The notes: a model not told the origin generated them from the letters alone. Positions 45,100 through 55,045 are shown, numbered from the stretch's first letter. The stretch is DNA of 64,000 bases from Rhodobacter sp. (GCA_016704435.1 JADJAB010000003.1:1-64000), one strand, 5' to 3'. Made by a program: numbers and translations.

Positions 45100-46406
45100 T
45101 TCTCCAACCTCAGCCCAGCCGCAAAAGCCCCGATGCAGCGGCCCTGCTCCAACCCGTTGGCATTGGCAAAGGGGTAATGGATGCCGCCGTAAAGCCGCGA
45201 CACCGCCGCCTCTTCCGCCGCTTCGCGGAAGCTGGCGAAGTGGCGAACCGCCAATCCGTCATCTTCATGCGTGGCATCGTCAAAGGCGAAATCCTCGCCA
45301 AAGACCGCCGTCAAGGCCGCCTCTGCCGCCCCCGATTGCACCGAATGGCCCGAGGGGTATTCGGGAAACGGCGGGGTGATCAGCAGGGTCTCCCATTCGG
45401 GATCAATATAGCGCTTGATGTAAGTGACGGGCCGCACAAGATTATAGACGTATTTCTCATGCCAGCAGCCGATGAACCCGTCGGCCACCGCCACTCCCAG
45501 CACCGCCAGCGCCCCCGCCGTGCGGTCCGCCGAAAGCCCGTCGCGCCGGGCGATCTGCAACACGATCGACACCCAATGGCCCGGAGGCGTCGGCGACAGC
45601 ATCGGATCATCCGACCAGAACCGCGCGATTTCCTCCTGCTCCGGCGTCAGCGCCTTGGACGCATGGTAGACAGCCAGCGCGTTTGCATGAAAGTCGCTCC
45701 CCTGTTCCTTGCTGAACGCCGGATGCGGGGCCACCGGGCAAGCGGTCGCCGCAGGCATCGCAAAGGGCCTGACCTTGCCCCAATCGGGCAGCAAGGGCGC
45801 CTGTTGCAGGGCAATCGTGCTGGTCGGCTGCCAATCGTCGGGATCTTCGCCAAAGCTGTAGTCATGGGGAAAGCCCATGTTTTCCACTACGGCGCCGCCG
45901 TCGGTTTCGGCCCAATCCGCCACATGCGCCGCAATTGCCAGCCCCAAGGCGCGGCTGCGCGCCACCACCTCGGGGTCAAGCCCGTCTTCGACCCGCAAGG
46001 CCATGGCGTCGCCCATCGCCTGCATCGCGCGCTGTCCGGTCGGGCCGGTATTGCCGAAAAACCCGGCCATCGCCGCCCCCAGGGCTGCGTCCAGAACCAC
46101 CGCGCCGTCAAAGGCGGCCCCCGCTTTCGCCTCGGGAAAGGCGGTCAGCCCGTTCAACTGCCCCGCCAGGGTCCGCGCTCGCGGGTCAAGTGCCGCCTGC
46201 GCCTCATGCGAGATCACCCCGACATAGGCAAAGGCACGCGCCGCAACCGGCGGCGAATAGGTCGGCGTGTGCCGCACCAGTTCCAGCACCAGATCATACC
46301 AGCCGAACAGCACCTCGCCCCGCAGCGCCGCGCCGTCGCGGGCATGGGCGGGCAGGGCCGTCACCCCAAGGATCAGCCCGATCAGGACCGCGCGCAAACA
46401 TGCCAT
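45096..46406 (-). CDS. Vanadium-dependent haloperoxidase-like exported phosphatase (PAP2 superfamily)
   Basis: A 436-aa secreted protein with a signal peptide (MACLRAVLIGLILGVTALPAHA). The three PAP2/vanadate pocket elements are present: Lys and Arg in KYVYNLVRP (about 318-326), Ser-Gly-His in EYPSGHS (about 349-355), and Arg and His in SRLYGGIHYPFAN (about 403-415). These bind vanadate or phosphate. Haloperoxidase or acid phosphatase activity are both possible. I chose ATG 46406 because it gives a proper signal peptide. Co-translated with the CRTAC1-like gene. Confidence 0.87.
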   Translation of the reverse strand: MACLRAVLIGLILGVTALPAHARDGAALRGEVLFGWYDLVLELVRHTPTYSPPVAARAFAYVGVISHEAQAALDPRARTLAGQLNGLTAFPEAKAGAAFDGAVVLDAALGAAMAGFFGNTGPTGQRAMQAMGDAMALRVEDGLDPEVVARSRALGLAIAAHVADWAETDGGAVVENMGFPHDYSFGEDPDDWQPTSTIALQQAPLLPDWGKVRPFAMPAATACPVAPHPAFSKEQGSDFHANALAVYHASKALTPEQEEIARFWSDDPMLSPTPPGHWVSIVLQIARRDGLSADRTAGALAVLGVAVADGFIGCWHEKYVYNLVRPVTYIKRYIDPEWETLLITPPFPEYPSGHSVQSGAAEAALTAVFGEDFAFDDATHEDDGLAVRHFASFREAAEEAAVSRLYGGIHYPFANANGLEQGRCIGAFAAGLRLEK

Positions 46407-46622
46407 TGCCGTCTCCCCTTGCCGGGCTCTTTGCGGCCCGGTGACCCAAGCTATGCCAAGCCGGACAGCGAAGAACAAGCCACCCCCCGAGCAGGTGATT
46501 CGAGGCCCATGGTTGACTGGGCCGGGATGGCCGCTGCCGGAAGACGCAGGGTAGACGCGGGGACGACAGTTCATCCGGCCCCAATCCGCCGGATTGTCAC
46601 AGCGCCCCCAAAGGCTTGGCCG

Positions 46623-48002
46623 CTACCGCCCGGTGATCCAGTTGCCAAGGTCCGCCAGACGCGACGCCCCCGCCCCCGGCCGCGCCTCACGTTGGTCGGC
46701 GGCGTTGAGCAGCGCATACATCCCGCGCACCCCCAGCCAGCGCAACGGCTCGCGCTCCCAGGACCGGACCTGCTTGCCGACCCAGGGCAGGCCAGTCAGT
46801 TCCGTCTGCCGCCCCAGGACCAGATCCGCCAGCGTCCGCCCCGCAAGGTTCGAGGTAGAGACCCCCACGCCCACATAGCCCCCCGCCCAGCCGATGCCCG
46901 TCGCAGGATCCAGCCCAACCGTCGCGCACCAATCGCGCGGCACGCCCAGGACCCCGCACCAGGCATGGGCGATGCGAAACGGCTTTGCCGCCGGGAAATG
47001 CCGATGCAAGATGGCCGCAAGCCGTTGGACAGTCTCGCCATCCGGCGCGCCGTTGCTGTCGAGGCTGGAGCCGTAAAGATAGGGCACCCCCCGCGCGCCC
47101 ACCGCAATCCGGCCTTCGCGGGTGCGCTGGCAATAGCAATAGGCATTTGCGAAATCGCCAAGGATTTCATGCCCCGGCCAGCCGATCTTTGCCCAGATCT
47201 CTGCGGGCAGGGGTTCGGTCACGATCTGGGCGCTGTTCAACGGCAGCCACTCGCGCTTCAGCCCCGGCAGGCTGGCCGTGAACCCTTCCGTGCAGCGCAG
47301 GATCACCGGCGCGCGCACCACGCCGCGATCCGTCTCGACCCGGCCTTTCGACAGGCTGGTGACCGTGGTGCCTTCACATATCCGCACGCCCGCGCGTTCC
47401 ACCGCCTCGGCCAGCCCGCGCACCAGTTTGGCGGGCTGCACACGCGCCACGCCTTGCACCACCATGGCCCCCAAGGCGCCAGGAATCCGAACCCTTTCAA
47501 GGGTTTCAGCCGCACCAATGGCGTGCACCCGGTCCTCTTCCCCCCAGTGCCGCCGATGCGCCACTTCGGCCTGAAGCCGCGCCATCTGGCCCGCGTTTAC
47601 CGCCACCATCAACTCGTCCGTCCGCATGATATCGGCGTCGATCCTCTCGGCCGCAGCCACCCGGATCACCTCGTCCACGGTGCCGTTCATGACCCGCACC
47701 ATGGCCCGGACGCCCGCCTCGTCGGACCGCTTCAGGTACCGCTCATGCGTCCAGGCAAAGCCGCCGGTCAACCAGCCACCATTGCGGCCCGAGGCCCCAA
47801 AACCCGCGAATTCCTTTTCGATAACAAGGATCTGCAAGCCGGGGTTGATCTGCTTCAGATACCAGGCAGCCCAAAGCCCTGTATAGCCCGCGCCAATGAT
47901 GCAGACATCCGCCGTGGCGTCGCCATCCAGCGCGGGCCGCCGTACGGGCATCCCGATATCGGCATACCAGAACGACACCTCACCCATGCGATCCGGCTGC
48001 AT
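46623..48002 (-). CDS. FAD-dependent amine oxidase (gamma-glutamylputrescine oxidase/DAO family)
   Basis: A 459-aa flavoprotein of the D-amino-acid oxidase fold. The FAD loop VCIIGAGYTGLWAAWYLKQ starts at about residue 32, followed by VIEKEFAGFGASGRNGGWLT; a C-terminal GIGWAGGYVGVGVSTSNLAG binds FAD. PuuB-type enzymes oxidise gamma-glutamylputrescine or similar N-substituted amines; no other polyamine gene is nearby. The frame is open further upstream but would run into the tRNA gene, so I take ATG 48002; MGEVSFWY at 47987 is possible. Confidence 0.85.
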   Translation of the reverse strand: MQPDRMGEVSFWYADIGMPVRRPALDGDATADVCIIGAGYTGLWAAWYLKQINPGLQILVIEKEFAGFGASGRNGGWLTGGFAWTHERYLKRSDEAGVRAMVRVMNGTVDEVIRVAAAERIDADIMRTDELMVAVNAGQMARLQAEVAHRRHWGEEDRVHAIGAAETLERVRIPGALGAMVVQGVARVQPAKLVRGLAEAVERAGVRICEGTTVTSLSKGRVETDRGVVRAPVILRCTEGFTASLPGLKREWLPLNSAQIVTEPLPAEIWAKIGWPGHEILGDFANAYCYCQRTREGRIAVGARGVPYLYGSSLDSNGAPDGETVQRLAAILHRHFPAAKPFRIAHAWCGVLGVPRDWCATVGLDPATGIGWAGGYVGVGVSTSNLAGRTLADLVLGRQTELTGLPWVGKQVRSWEREPLRWLGVRGMYALLNAADQREARPGAGASRLADLGNWITGR

Positions 48003-48019
48003 CCCAACCCCTTTGGCAG

Positions 48020-48096
48020 TGGTAGGCCCGGAGGGACTCGAACCCCCAGCCAAGGCGTTATGAGCGCCCTGCTCTAACCAGTTGAGCTACAGGCCC
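48020..48096 (-). tRNA. tRNA with CAU anticodon, probably tRNA-Ile2
   Basis: A complete 77-nt cloverleaf including encoded CCA. The acceptor is GGGCCTG/CGGGCCT with a G-U first pair, the D arm GCTC/GAGC, the anticodon arm GGGCG-CTCATAA-CGCCT, and the T arm GGGGG-TTCGAGT-CCCTC. The CAU anticodon fits elongator Met, initiator Met or Ile2 (lysidine-modified). The AGCAGG...CTCATAA...CCTTGG context resembles bacterial Ile2, and initiator features (three G-C pairs next to the loop, C1-A72 mismatch) are absent. Confidence 0.93.
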
Positions 48097-48213
48097 CTGC
48101 CAGCGTCTTGGGTAGCAGATGCGTCGATAGCGTCAAGCACGAGCCCCCGATTGCACCCTTTCGGCCAATGCTCTATGCGGGCGCGAAAGGTATTTCGCGC
48201 GGGGGACGGGCAG

Positions 48214-49260
48214 ATGACCAAGGGCCAGAACGGGCTGACCTATGCCGAAGCAGGTGTCGACATCGACGCCGGGAACGCCCTGGTCGACCGGATCAAGCCG
48301 GCCGCGAAACGCACCGACCGCAAGGGCACGATGGGGGGCCTGGGCGGCTTTGGCGCGCTGTTCGACCTGAAGGCCGCGGGGTTCACCGACCCTGTGCTGG
48401 TGGCCGCCACCGACGGCGTCGGCACCAAGCTGAAGATCGCCATCGACACCGGAAATGTCGACACGATCGGCGTCGACCTTGTCGCCATGTGCGTCAACGA
48501 TCTGGTCTGCCAGGGCGCCGAGCCCTTGTTCTTCCTGGATTATTTCGCCACCGGCAAACTGGTGGTCGATCAGGCCGCCCGCATCATCGAAGGTATCGCC
48601 AAGGGCTGCGCCGAGTCGGGCTGCGCCCTGATCGGCGGCGAGACGGCGGAGATGCCGGGCATGTATCACGGCGGCGACTTCGACCTGGCGGGTTTCGCGG
48701 TCGGCGCGATGGAGCGGGGCCAGCACCTGCCGCAGGGCGTGGCGAAAGGCGATGTGCTGCTGGGCCTCGCCTCGAACGGCGTACATTCCAACGGCTACAG
48801 CTTCGTTCGCAAGGTAGTGGAGATGTCCGGCCTTGACTGGGCCGCGCCCTCGCCGTTTTCGGACGGCACGCTGGGACAGGCTCTGCTGGCGCCGACGCGG
48901 CTTTATGTGCGGCAAGTGCTGGCGGCGATCCGCGCCGGCGGAGTGCATGGGCTGGCCCATATCACCGGCGGCGGGCTAACCGAAAACCCGCCCCGTGTGA
49001 TGCCCGAGGGGCTGGCCTGCGAGATCGACCTTGATGCCTGGACCCTGCCGCCGGTCTTCCGCTGGCTGGCCGAAACCGCCAGCATGGCCGAAGCGGAGCT
49101 GCTGAAAACCTTCAACTGCGGCATCGGGATGATCCTCGTGGTCGCGGAATCTGCTGCACCTTCGCTTTCCAGGTTACTGGAATCGCATGGTGAATCTGTC
49201 GTGCGCCTGGGCCGCGTCATCACTGGGGAGGGTGTGGTCTACAAGGGCCAGTTCCAGTGA
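48214..49260 (+). CDS. purM: Phosphoribosylformylglycinamidine cyclo-ligase (AIR synthetase)
   Basis: A 348-aa cytosolic enzyme that closes the imidazole ring in purine synthesis. It has the family N-terminus [72 protein letters not shown], and [22 protein letters not shown] 48214 follows a purine-rich GGGGGACGGGCAG. It overlaps purN by 4 bp. Confidence 0.97.
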   Translation: MTKGQNGLTYAEAGVDIDAGNALVDRIKPAAKRTDRKGTMGGLGGFGALFDLKAAGFTDPVLVAATDGVGTKLKIAIDTGNVDTIGVDLVAMCVNDLVCQGAEPLFFLDYFATGKLVVDQAARIIEGIAKGCAESGCALIGGETAEMPGMYHGGDFDLAGFAVGAMERGQHLPQGVAKGDVLLGLASNGVHSNGYSFVRKVVEMSGLDWAAPSPFSDGTLGQALLAPTRLYVRQVLAAIRAGGVHGLAHITGGGLTENPPRVMPEGLACEIDLDAWTLPPVFRWLAETASMAEAELLKTFNCGIGMILVVAESAAPSLSRLLESHGESVVRLGRVITGEGVVYKGQFQ

Positions 49261-49847
49261 AACGCGTCGCCATCCTGATTTCCGGCGGCGGCTCCAACAT
49301 GGTCCGGCTGGTCGAAAGCATGACAGGCGATCATCCGGCGCGGGCGGTTCTGGTGGCCTCGAACGACCCGGCGGCGGCGGGCCTGGCCAAGGCGCGGGCC
49401 CTGAACGTGGCAACGGCGGCGGTCGATCACCGCGCTTTCGGCAGCGATCGCAAGGCTTTCGACGCCGCCCTGCTGCAGCCGATCCTTGCCGCTGAGCCGG
49501 ACATTCTCTGCCTTGCCGGCTTCATGCGCATCCTGACCCCCGGTTTCGTTCGCCGGTTCGAGGGCCGGATGCTGAACATCCATCCGTCACTCTTGCCGAA
49601 ATACCCCGGCCTGCACACCCACCAGCGAGCGCTGGCGGCCGGTGATGCCGAGGCCGGCTGCACGGTGCATGAAGTGACGGCTGAACTGGACGCCGGCCCG
49701 ATCCTGGGACAGGCTCGCGTTGCTGTCCGGCCAGGCGATACCGCCGAGACGCTGGCGGCCCGCGTTCTGGCGATGGAACACCGGCTCTACCCCGCTGTCT
49801 TGCGCCGCTTTGCCGAAGGCGACCGGACGCCGGTCCTTCTGCCCTGA
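49257..49847 (+). CDS. purN: Phosphoribosylglycinamide formyltransferase
   Basis: A 196-aa 10-formyl-THF-dependent transferase acting on GAR in purine synthesis. It shows [32 protein letters not shown], and the catalytic Asn-His-Asp set in [20 protein letters not shown] and [15 protein letters not shown]. Coupled to purM through an ATGA overlap. Confidence 0.97.
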   Translation: MKRVAILISGGGSNMVRLVESMTGDHPARAVLVASNDPAAAGLAKARALNVATAAVDHRAFGSDRKAFDAALLQPILAAEPDILCLAGFMRILTPGFVRRFEGRMLNIHPSLLPKYPGLHTHQRALAAGDAEAGCTVHEVTAELDAGPILGQARVAVRPGDTAETLAARVLAMEHRLYPAVLRRFAEGDRTPVLLP

Positions 49848-49865
49848 CGGCAGGGCTTGCGGACC

Positions 49866-50227
49866 TTACGTCCGCGGGCCAGACGGTCGGGTCAGGATGA
49901 ACGCGGCCCCCACGGACATCAGAACCCCTTGGGCCAGAAGGATCTTCCAGGACAGGCCGAGCCAAAGGCTGAGGCCGAACACCACCGCCATGGTGCCGAT
50001 CGCCAACCGCTTGGCGCCGGCCGAAATCGCGCCGTTCTCTTCCCAGTTGCGGATCGGTGGGCCAAGGAAGGATGACCCAGCAGCCAGCCATGCAAGCGCG
50101 GCGAGGATTTCGCGAAAGCCGCCGCCGCGACCAGAAGGAAGGGGGTCGTGGGCAAGACCGGCAGCAGCACGCCCACAAGGCCAAGCGCAAGGAAGAACAG
50201 CCCGATGGTCAGCCAGAGGGTCCGCAA
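49866..50227 (-). CDS. DUF454 (YbaN family) inner-membrane protein, frame broken near 50066
   Basis: Begins MRTLWLTIGLFFLALGLVGV-LLPVLPTTPFLLVA, the unmistakable YbaN/DUF454 start with its LPTTPF motif. After GHPS the frame shifts. Adding one base restores LGPPIRNWEENGAISAGAKR and a run to TAA at 49866, giving about 120 aa. Function is unknown. Convergent with purN. Confidence 0.85.
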
Positions 50228-50374
50228 TCTCTACTCCAAATGCGCCAAGTCAGGTGGCGCGATCAAGCCACGCCCGCGCCATGCGTGCAAGGCCGCACCC
50301 TTTTCTTTTGTGTCCCACCCTCCTATAGCAGGGAAATCCGGCGGGATGCCCCCGTGACAGCCACAGGACGGCCC

Positions 50375-51531
50375 ATGCGCACGATCACCACGACCGAAGA
50401 CCTCGCCGCCTTCTGCGAGGCTGCGAAGGCCCAGCCCTATGTCACCTCGACACCGAATTCCTGCGCGAGCGGACCTACTGGTCGAAGCTCTGCCTGATCC
50501 AGATGGCGCTGCCCGGCACCGAGGACGATGCGGTCCTGGTGGACCCGATCGAGGGTGCCGAGATGAGCCTGGAGCCGCTCTACGATCTCTTCCGGCACGA
50601 AGCGACGGTCAAGGTCTTTCACGCCGCCCGTCAGGACCTGGAAATCTTTTTCGTCGAGGGCGACGCCTTCCCGAAACCGCTGTTCGACACCCAGGTCGCG
50701 GCGATGGTCTGCGGTTTCGGCGAACAGGTGGGCTATGAGACGCTGGTGAAGAAGATCGCCAAGGCGGGACTGGACAAGACAAGCCGCTTCACCGACTGGT
50801 CGCGCCGCCCGCTCAGCGAGGCGCAGAAGGATTACGCGCTGGCCGATGTCACCCATCTGCGGGTGATCTACGAATGGCTGGCCGCACAACTGGCCAGGAA
50901 CGGCCGTGGCCCCTGGGTCGAGGAAGAACTGGCGGTGCTGACCGACCCGGCCACCTACACGACCCACCCCGACGAAGCCTGGCAACGGATCAAGACGCGC
51001 ACGTCTTCGGGCCGGTTCCTGGCCGTGGTGAAGGAACTGGCGCGGTTCCGCGAGACCTATGCGCAAACGCAGAATGTGCCACGCAGCCGGGTGATGAAGG
51101 ACGACGCCCTTCTGGAACTCGCCTCGACCAAACCGGCCTCGCTGGAGGAACTCGGTCGCTCGCGCATGCTCTTGCGCGAAGGCCGCAAACCCGAAATCGC
51201 CGAGGGCATCCTGGCGGCCGTGAAGGCCGGCATGGAGATGAAGCCCGAGGACATGCCGAAGGTCGACCCCGGCCGAGACCAGCCGCAGGTCAACGGCGCG
51301 CTGGCCGATCTGCTGCGGGTGCTTCTGAAGGCGAAATCCGAATCACTGGGCGTGGCCCCGCGGTTGATTGCATCCTCGGCCGATCTGGATGCGATCGCCT
51401 CGGGCGGGCGCGAGGTCGAGGCGCTGTCGGGCTGGCGCCGCGAGGCGTTCGGCGACGACGCGCTCAGGCTGTGCAAGGGTGAAGTGGCGCTTTCGGCCAA
51501 AGGCAGCGAGATCCGCATCGTCCGGCTCTGA
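50375..51531 (+). CDS. rnd: Ribonuclease D, frame broken at 50446
   Basis: A DEDD-family 3'-5' exoribonuclease of about 385 aa that trims tRNA precursors. The first exonuclease motif reads VTVDTEFLRERTYW only after adding a G between 50446 and 50447. The other motifs are intact: KVFHAARQDLEIFF, LVKKIAKAGLDK, and DYALADVTHLRVIYEWL. The C-terminal helical HRDC-type domains follow. One base is clearly missing early in the gene; the remaining 360 codons are undisturbed. Confidence 0.93.
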
Positions 51532-51543
51532 CAGCCAACGGTG

Positions 51544-51783
51544 AAGCAATTGCGCGGCTACGCCGCAAGTTCTGTTCCTCACCTCTGGCCTGCGGCCAGC
51601 CGGCTCGGACGTGCGCGCCGCGCGGGGAGTGCTTTTTCCGAGATGAAGTCGGAAGCCCGTTCATCTTGGCGCAAATACTCCGGGGCGGTTTGGAGGGGCA
51701 GGGCCCCTCCATCAGCCAGGGTCTGAGTCGGCCGTGCGCGGTCCAGACCAGAAAGCCTTGCGCCGGCAGGCGCGCAATTGCTT
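51544..51783 (+). repeat. 240-bp modular repeat with GCAATTGC ends, copy A
   Basis: Left end AAGCAATTGCGCGGCTACGC (51544 on) and right end GCCGGCAGGCGCGCAATTGC (to 51781) are inverted relative to each other, and each forms its own hairpin. The middle has TTCATCTTGGCGCAAATACT, then hairpin GGAGGGGC-AGG-GCCCCTCC (51692-51710), then ATCAGCCAGG. It fills the gap between the convergent rnd and lipoprotein genes. Copy B lies at 62362-62620. Confidence 0.8.
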
Positions 51784-51792
51784 TATCCCGGC

Positions 51793-52257
51793 TCAGCGGC
51801 GGGCGGCGCGGGCGTTGGACACACCCTGCACGACGACCTCGCGCACAGGCCCCAGCTTGATGTTCGACATATATTCGGCCACCTCCACCTCGCGCGAGCG
51901 CGGAGTGTTGACGCGCGTCGTCTCGACCGGCGGGAAGATGCGGAATTCCAGCACCAGGCGACCGTTCACGTCGACCGGCTGCGGCACCAGCTCGGCCTGC
52001 CACCAGCCTTGCGTCGGCGTCAGTCCGGTGGCGCGGATGATCGCGCCGCCGGGAATTTCCTCGACTTGCATCGTCAGCACCGTCTCCACCAGAGCGCGCG
52101 TATCGCGCGGGCGTTCGGGCAGGGCGACCTTCTCGGTTTCTTCCGATCGTCCGAACCAGTTGAACGGGTTCAGCTTGCTGTCGCGAAACCCGCCACATCC
52201 GGCCAGGATCAGCGTCAGGGTCAGCAGGGCGGTCAAGTGCAGCGACGGGCGCGTCAT
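51793..52257 (-). CDS. Conserved lipoprotein, function unknown
   Basis: A 154-aa protein with a lipoprotein signal (lipobox LILAGCGG, Cys at about residue 21). The mature part has FRDSKLNPFNWFGRSEETEK, characteristic of a Rhodobacterales lipoprotein family, and a beta-rich rest. I know no function for it. Divergent from sufE; convergent with rnd across the modular repeat. Confidence 0.8.
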   Translation of the reverse strand: MTRPSLHLTALLTLTLILAGCGGFRDSKLNPFNWFGRSEETEKVALPERPRDTRALVETVLTMQVEEIPGGAIIRATGLTPTQGWWQAELVPQPVDVNGRLVLEFRIFPPVETTRVNTPRSREVEVAEYMSNIKLGPVREVVVQGVSNARAARR

Positions 52258-52384
52258 CAGGCGGTCTCCTCGGACTTCCCCTTGGCTACCGCAAGCCGCG
52301 CGCTTTGAAAAGCCGCGTTCACCCGACCTGCCACTGGACCTTTGCGGTCCGAGCGACTACCCCGGGCCGGGAAAGGAGCCAGCC

Positions 52385-52792
52385 ATGGCCACAGCCGCCT
52401 TTGAAGACATTGCCGAGACCTTCGGTTTTCTCGACGACTGGGAGGACCGCTATCGCCATGTCATCGACCTGGGCCGCGCGATGCCGCCCCTGGACGACAG
52501 CTTCAAGGTGCCGGCGCTGAAAGTGGATGGCTGTGCCAGCCAGGTCTGGCTGCGCCCGGTGATCGGGGGCGGAGCATTCGATTTTCAGGGCGACAGCGAC
52601 GCGATGATCGTGCGCGGGCTGATCGCCATCCTGCATGCGCTTTATGCCGGGCTGCCGCTGGATCAGGTGACCAAGGTCGACGCCGCGGCCGAGCTGGCGC
52701 GGCTGGGGCTGGACGAACACCTTTCTTCGCAACGCTCCAACGGCCTCCGCGCGATGGTCGAACGTATCCGCCGCACCGCGACCGCCACCTAG
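52385..52792 (+). CDS. sufE: SufE-family cysteine desulfurase sulfur acceptor
   Basis: A 135-aa protein that accepts persulfide sulfur from SufS for Fe-S assembly. The acceptor Cys is in KVDGCASQVWLRPV (about residue 50), and the helical pattern FLDDWEDRYRHVIDLGR and GLIAILHALYAGLPLDQV follow. It stands alone rather than in a suf operon. It overlaps the convergent DUF427 gene by 4 bp at the 3' ends. Confidence 0.93.
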   Translation: MATAAFEDIAETFGFLDDWEDRYRHVIDLGRAMPPLDDSFKVPALKVDGCASQVWLRPVIGGGAFDFQGDSDAMIVRGLIAILHALYAGLPLDQVTKVDAAAELARLGLDEHLSSQRSNGLRAMVERIRRTATAT

Positions 52793-53136
52793 CGCTGGCT
52801 GAGCGAGACCTTGTCGGGGTAGAACGCCACAAGCCCTGCTATCGCCCCCATCGGCTGTCTTGGCCTCTCGTAGGACCAGACCGCATCGGCGATCCGCCCC
52901 GCAGGGGTAACGATGTCGAAATAGGTGGCGTGGCCCTTGTGCGGGCAGAGCGTTACCGTTTCAGACTGCTGCAGCAGTGCAAGGGCCGTATCCTCGCGCG
53001 GGAAATACAGGACCGGGGGGTAGCTGCCTTCGATCAGTTCCAGCGCGCGTTCGCTTTCGGCAATCAGTGCGCCGCCCGCGCGCGCCGTCCAGACCCCTGC
53101 CGAGGGGCGGATGTGTATCTGCCGCGAACTTGCCAT
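52789..53136 (-). CDS. DUF427 family protein
   Basis: A 115-aa single-domain protein with the family core YFPREDTALALLQQSETVTL, the CPHKGHATYFDI motif and WSYERP. The function is unknown. ATG 53136 (MASSRQIHIRPSAGVW) matches the usual start. Convergent with sufE. Confidence 0.87.
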   Translation of the reverse strand: MASSRQIHIRPSAGVWTARAGGALIAESERALELIEGSYPPVLYFPREDTALALLQQSETVTLCPHKGHATYFDIVTPAGRIADAVWSYERPRQPMGAIAGLVAFYPDKVSLSQR

Positions 53137-53241
53137 GACTGCCACTGGTCCTATCCTGTCATCGGATGCGGAGGCCATCTGCGCCCTTCGGCAGCAGGGC
53201 GGCAAGTCGCAACGCTCAACCTGCGCGGGAAAGCGCGCGGA

Positions 53242-55035
53242 TCACAGCGTCGCGCAGGCGGATTCCAGCCATCCCCGCGCAGCGTCGCCAAGTCGCGGTC
53301 CGATCCGGGCCAGAACCTCGGCGTGATAGGCGTTCAGCCAGTCCCGCTCGGCCGGTGACAGCACTTCGGCGCGGATCAGGCGACGGTCGAAGGGCACGAA
53401 GGTCAGCGTCTCGAACGACAGTTGCGCGCGATTGTCGCCCAAGGGTGCTGCCTCGCCCACCACGATCAGGTTTTCCAGCCTGATGCCGAAGGCGCCCTCG
53501 CGGTAATAGCCCGGTTCGTTCGACAGGATCATGCCGGGTTCCAGCGGCACTTCCGAGATCCGGCTCAGCCGCTGCGGCCCTTCATGCACCGACAGGAAGG
53601 CCCCCACGCCATGCCCGGTGCCATGGTCGAAATCCTGCCCCTCGACCCACAGCGCAAAGCGCGCCAGCGGGTCCAGGTCGCGCCCCGCCAGCCCCTTGGG
53701 CCAGCGCACCCGGGAAATCGCGATCAGCCCCTGCAGCACGCGAGTATGGCAGGCCCGCGCCTCGTCACCCGGATCGCCAATGGCGATGGTGCGGGTGATG
53801 TCGGTGGTGCCGTCAAGGTACTGCGCGCCCGAATCGACCAGCAGCAACTCGTCCGGCTGCAGTTGCCGGTCGGTTTCGCGCGTGACCCGGTAGTGCATGA
53901 TCGCCCCGTTCGGCCCCGACCCGCAGATCGTGTCGAAACTGATGTCATGCAGCGCGTTGGTCGCCCGGCGAAAGCCTTCCAGCGCCGAGACCACGGCGAT
54001 TTCGCTCAGCGTCCCCATCGGTTGCCGGTCAAGCCAGGCCAGGAATTCGACCATTGCCGCGCCGTCGCGCAGATGCGCCTCGCGCATGCCGGCGATCTCG
54101 GCGGTGTTCTTGCGGGCTTTCGGCAGGCGGCAGGGGTCATCGCCCCAGGAGACTGCAACCCCGGCCTCTTCCAACTCGCGCGATACCGCCAGAGGTGCGG
54201 TGGCGCGGTCCACCCGCACCGGGCCGGGCAGGGTGTGCAGCGCCGGAACGAAGGCCGCCGGAGGCCGCAAGGTCACATGCGGGCCCAGGGCGGCGCGGGT
54301 GGCATCGTCGAACTTCGCGGCCTCGGCAAACAGCGTGACGCGGCCATCGTCGTGCAGGATGGCAAAGCCGTGCAGCACCGGGTTTCGCGGCACATCCGAG
54401 CCGCGCAGGTTCAACAGCCAGCACAGCGAATCCGGCAGCGTGATCACCGCCGCCCGCTCGCCTTTGTCGCGAAGGCCGGCGGCCAGCCGGTCGCGCTTGG
54501 CGGTGCTGGTTTCGCCCGCCAGATCGTCCGGGTGTGCAAAGGCGCGGCCCTGTGGCGGGGCGGGCTGGTCGGGCCAGATGCCGTCGACCATGTTCTTCGT
54601 GGCGCGCAGGGTCACCGAACCGCCCTGCAGCGCCGTGCGCAGGCGGGCGATCTCCTCGGCCGTATGCAGCCAGGGGTCAAAGCCGATCTCGCCTGCCGCC
54701 AGATGCGTGCGCAGCCAGTCACCGGGCTTCACCTCGGGCCAGGGCACCGGGACGAATTGCGCAAGGTCCACCTGCGCCTTGACCTGTGTGCGGTAGCGGC
54801 CGTCGATGAAGACTCCCGCCATCTCGGGCAGCACGATGCAGAACCCAGCCGAGCCGGTGAACCCGGTCAGCCACTGCAGCCGCTCGTCGCGCGCCGCGAC
54901 ATATTCGCCCTGATGGGCGTCCGCGCGCGGCACGATGAACCCCGCCAGCCCCTCGGTTGCCAGCGCCGCCCGTAAGGCGGCCAGGCGCGGCGGACCCTGT
55001 TCGGGTGAGGCAGGGCTGTCGAAGGTCTGGAACAT
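53242..55035 (-). CDS. Xaa-Pro aminopeptidase (M24B, aminopeptidase P)
   Basis: A 597-aa cytosolic metallopeptidase that removes N-terminal residues before proline. Two N-terminal creatinase-like domains come first (GFIVPRADAHQGEYVAARDE). The C-terminal pita-bread fold carries the metal ligands: Asp in LLVDSGAQYLDGTTDITRTI, His in DHGTGHGVGAFLSVHEGP, and Glu in LSNEPGYYREGAFGIRLENL. An ATG 5 codons upstream (55050) falls inside an intergenic repeat, so I take MFQTFDSP. Confidence 0.93.
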   Translation of the reverse strand: MFQTFDSPASPEQGPPRLAALRAALATEGLAGFIVPRADAHQGEYVAARDERLQWLTGFTGSAGFCIVLPEMAGVFIDGRYRTQVKAQVDLAQFVPVPWPEVKPGDWLRTHLAAGEIGFDPWLHTAEEIARLRTALQGGSVTLRATKNMVDGIWPDQPAPPQGRAFAHPDDLAGETSTAKRDRLAAGLRDKGERAAVITLPDSLCWLLNLRGSDVPRNPVLHGFAILHDDGRVTLFAEAAKFDDATRAALGPHVTLRPPAAFVPALHTLPGPVRVDRATAPLAVSRELEEAGVAVSWGDDPCRLPKARKNTAEIAGMREAHLRDGAAMVEFLAWLDRQPMGTLSEIAVVSALEGFRRATNALHDISFDTICGSGPNGAIMHYRVTRETDRQLQPDELLLVDSGAQYLDGTTDITRTIAIGDPGDEARACHTRVLQGLIAISRVRWPKGLAGRDLDPLARFALWVEGQDFDHGTGHGVGAFLSVHEGPQRLSRISEVPLEPGMILSNEPGYYREGAFGIRLENLIVVGEAAPLGDNRAQLSFETLTFVPFDRRLIRAEVLSPAERDWLNAYHAEVLARIGPRLGDAARGWLESACATL

Positions 55036-55045
55036 GACTTGGCCC

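Noticed and set aside
45177..48077. A 966-codon open frame on the plus strand
   Set aside because: It runs antisense through the haloperoxidase-like and FAD oxidase genes and the tRNA; Arg/Pro/His-rich with no family features.
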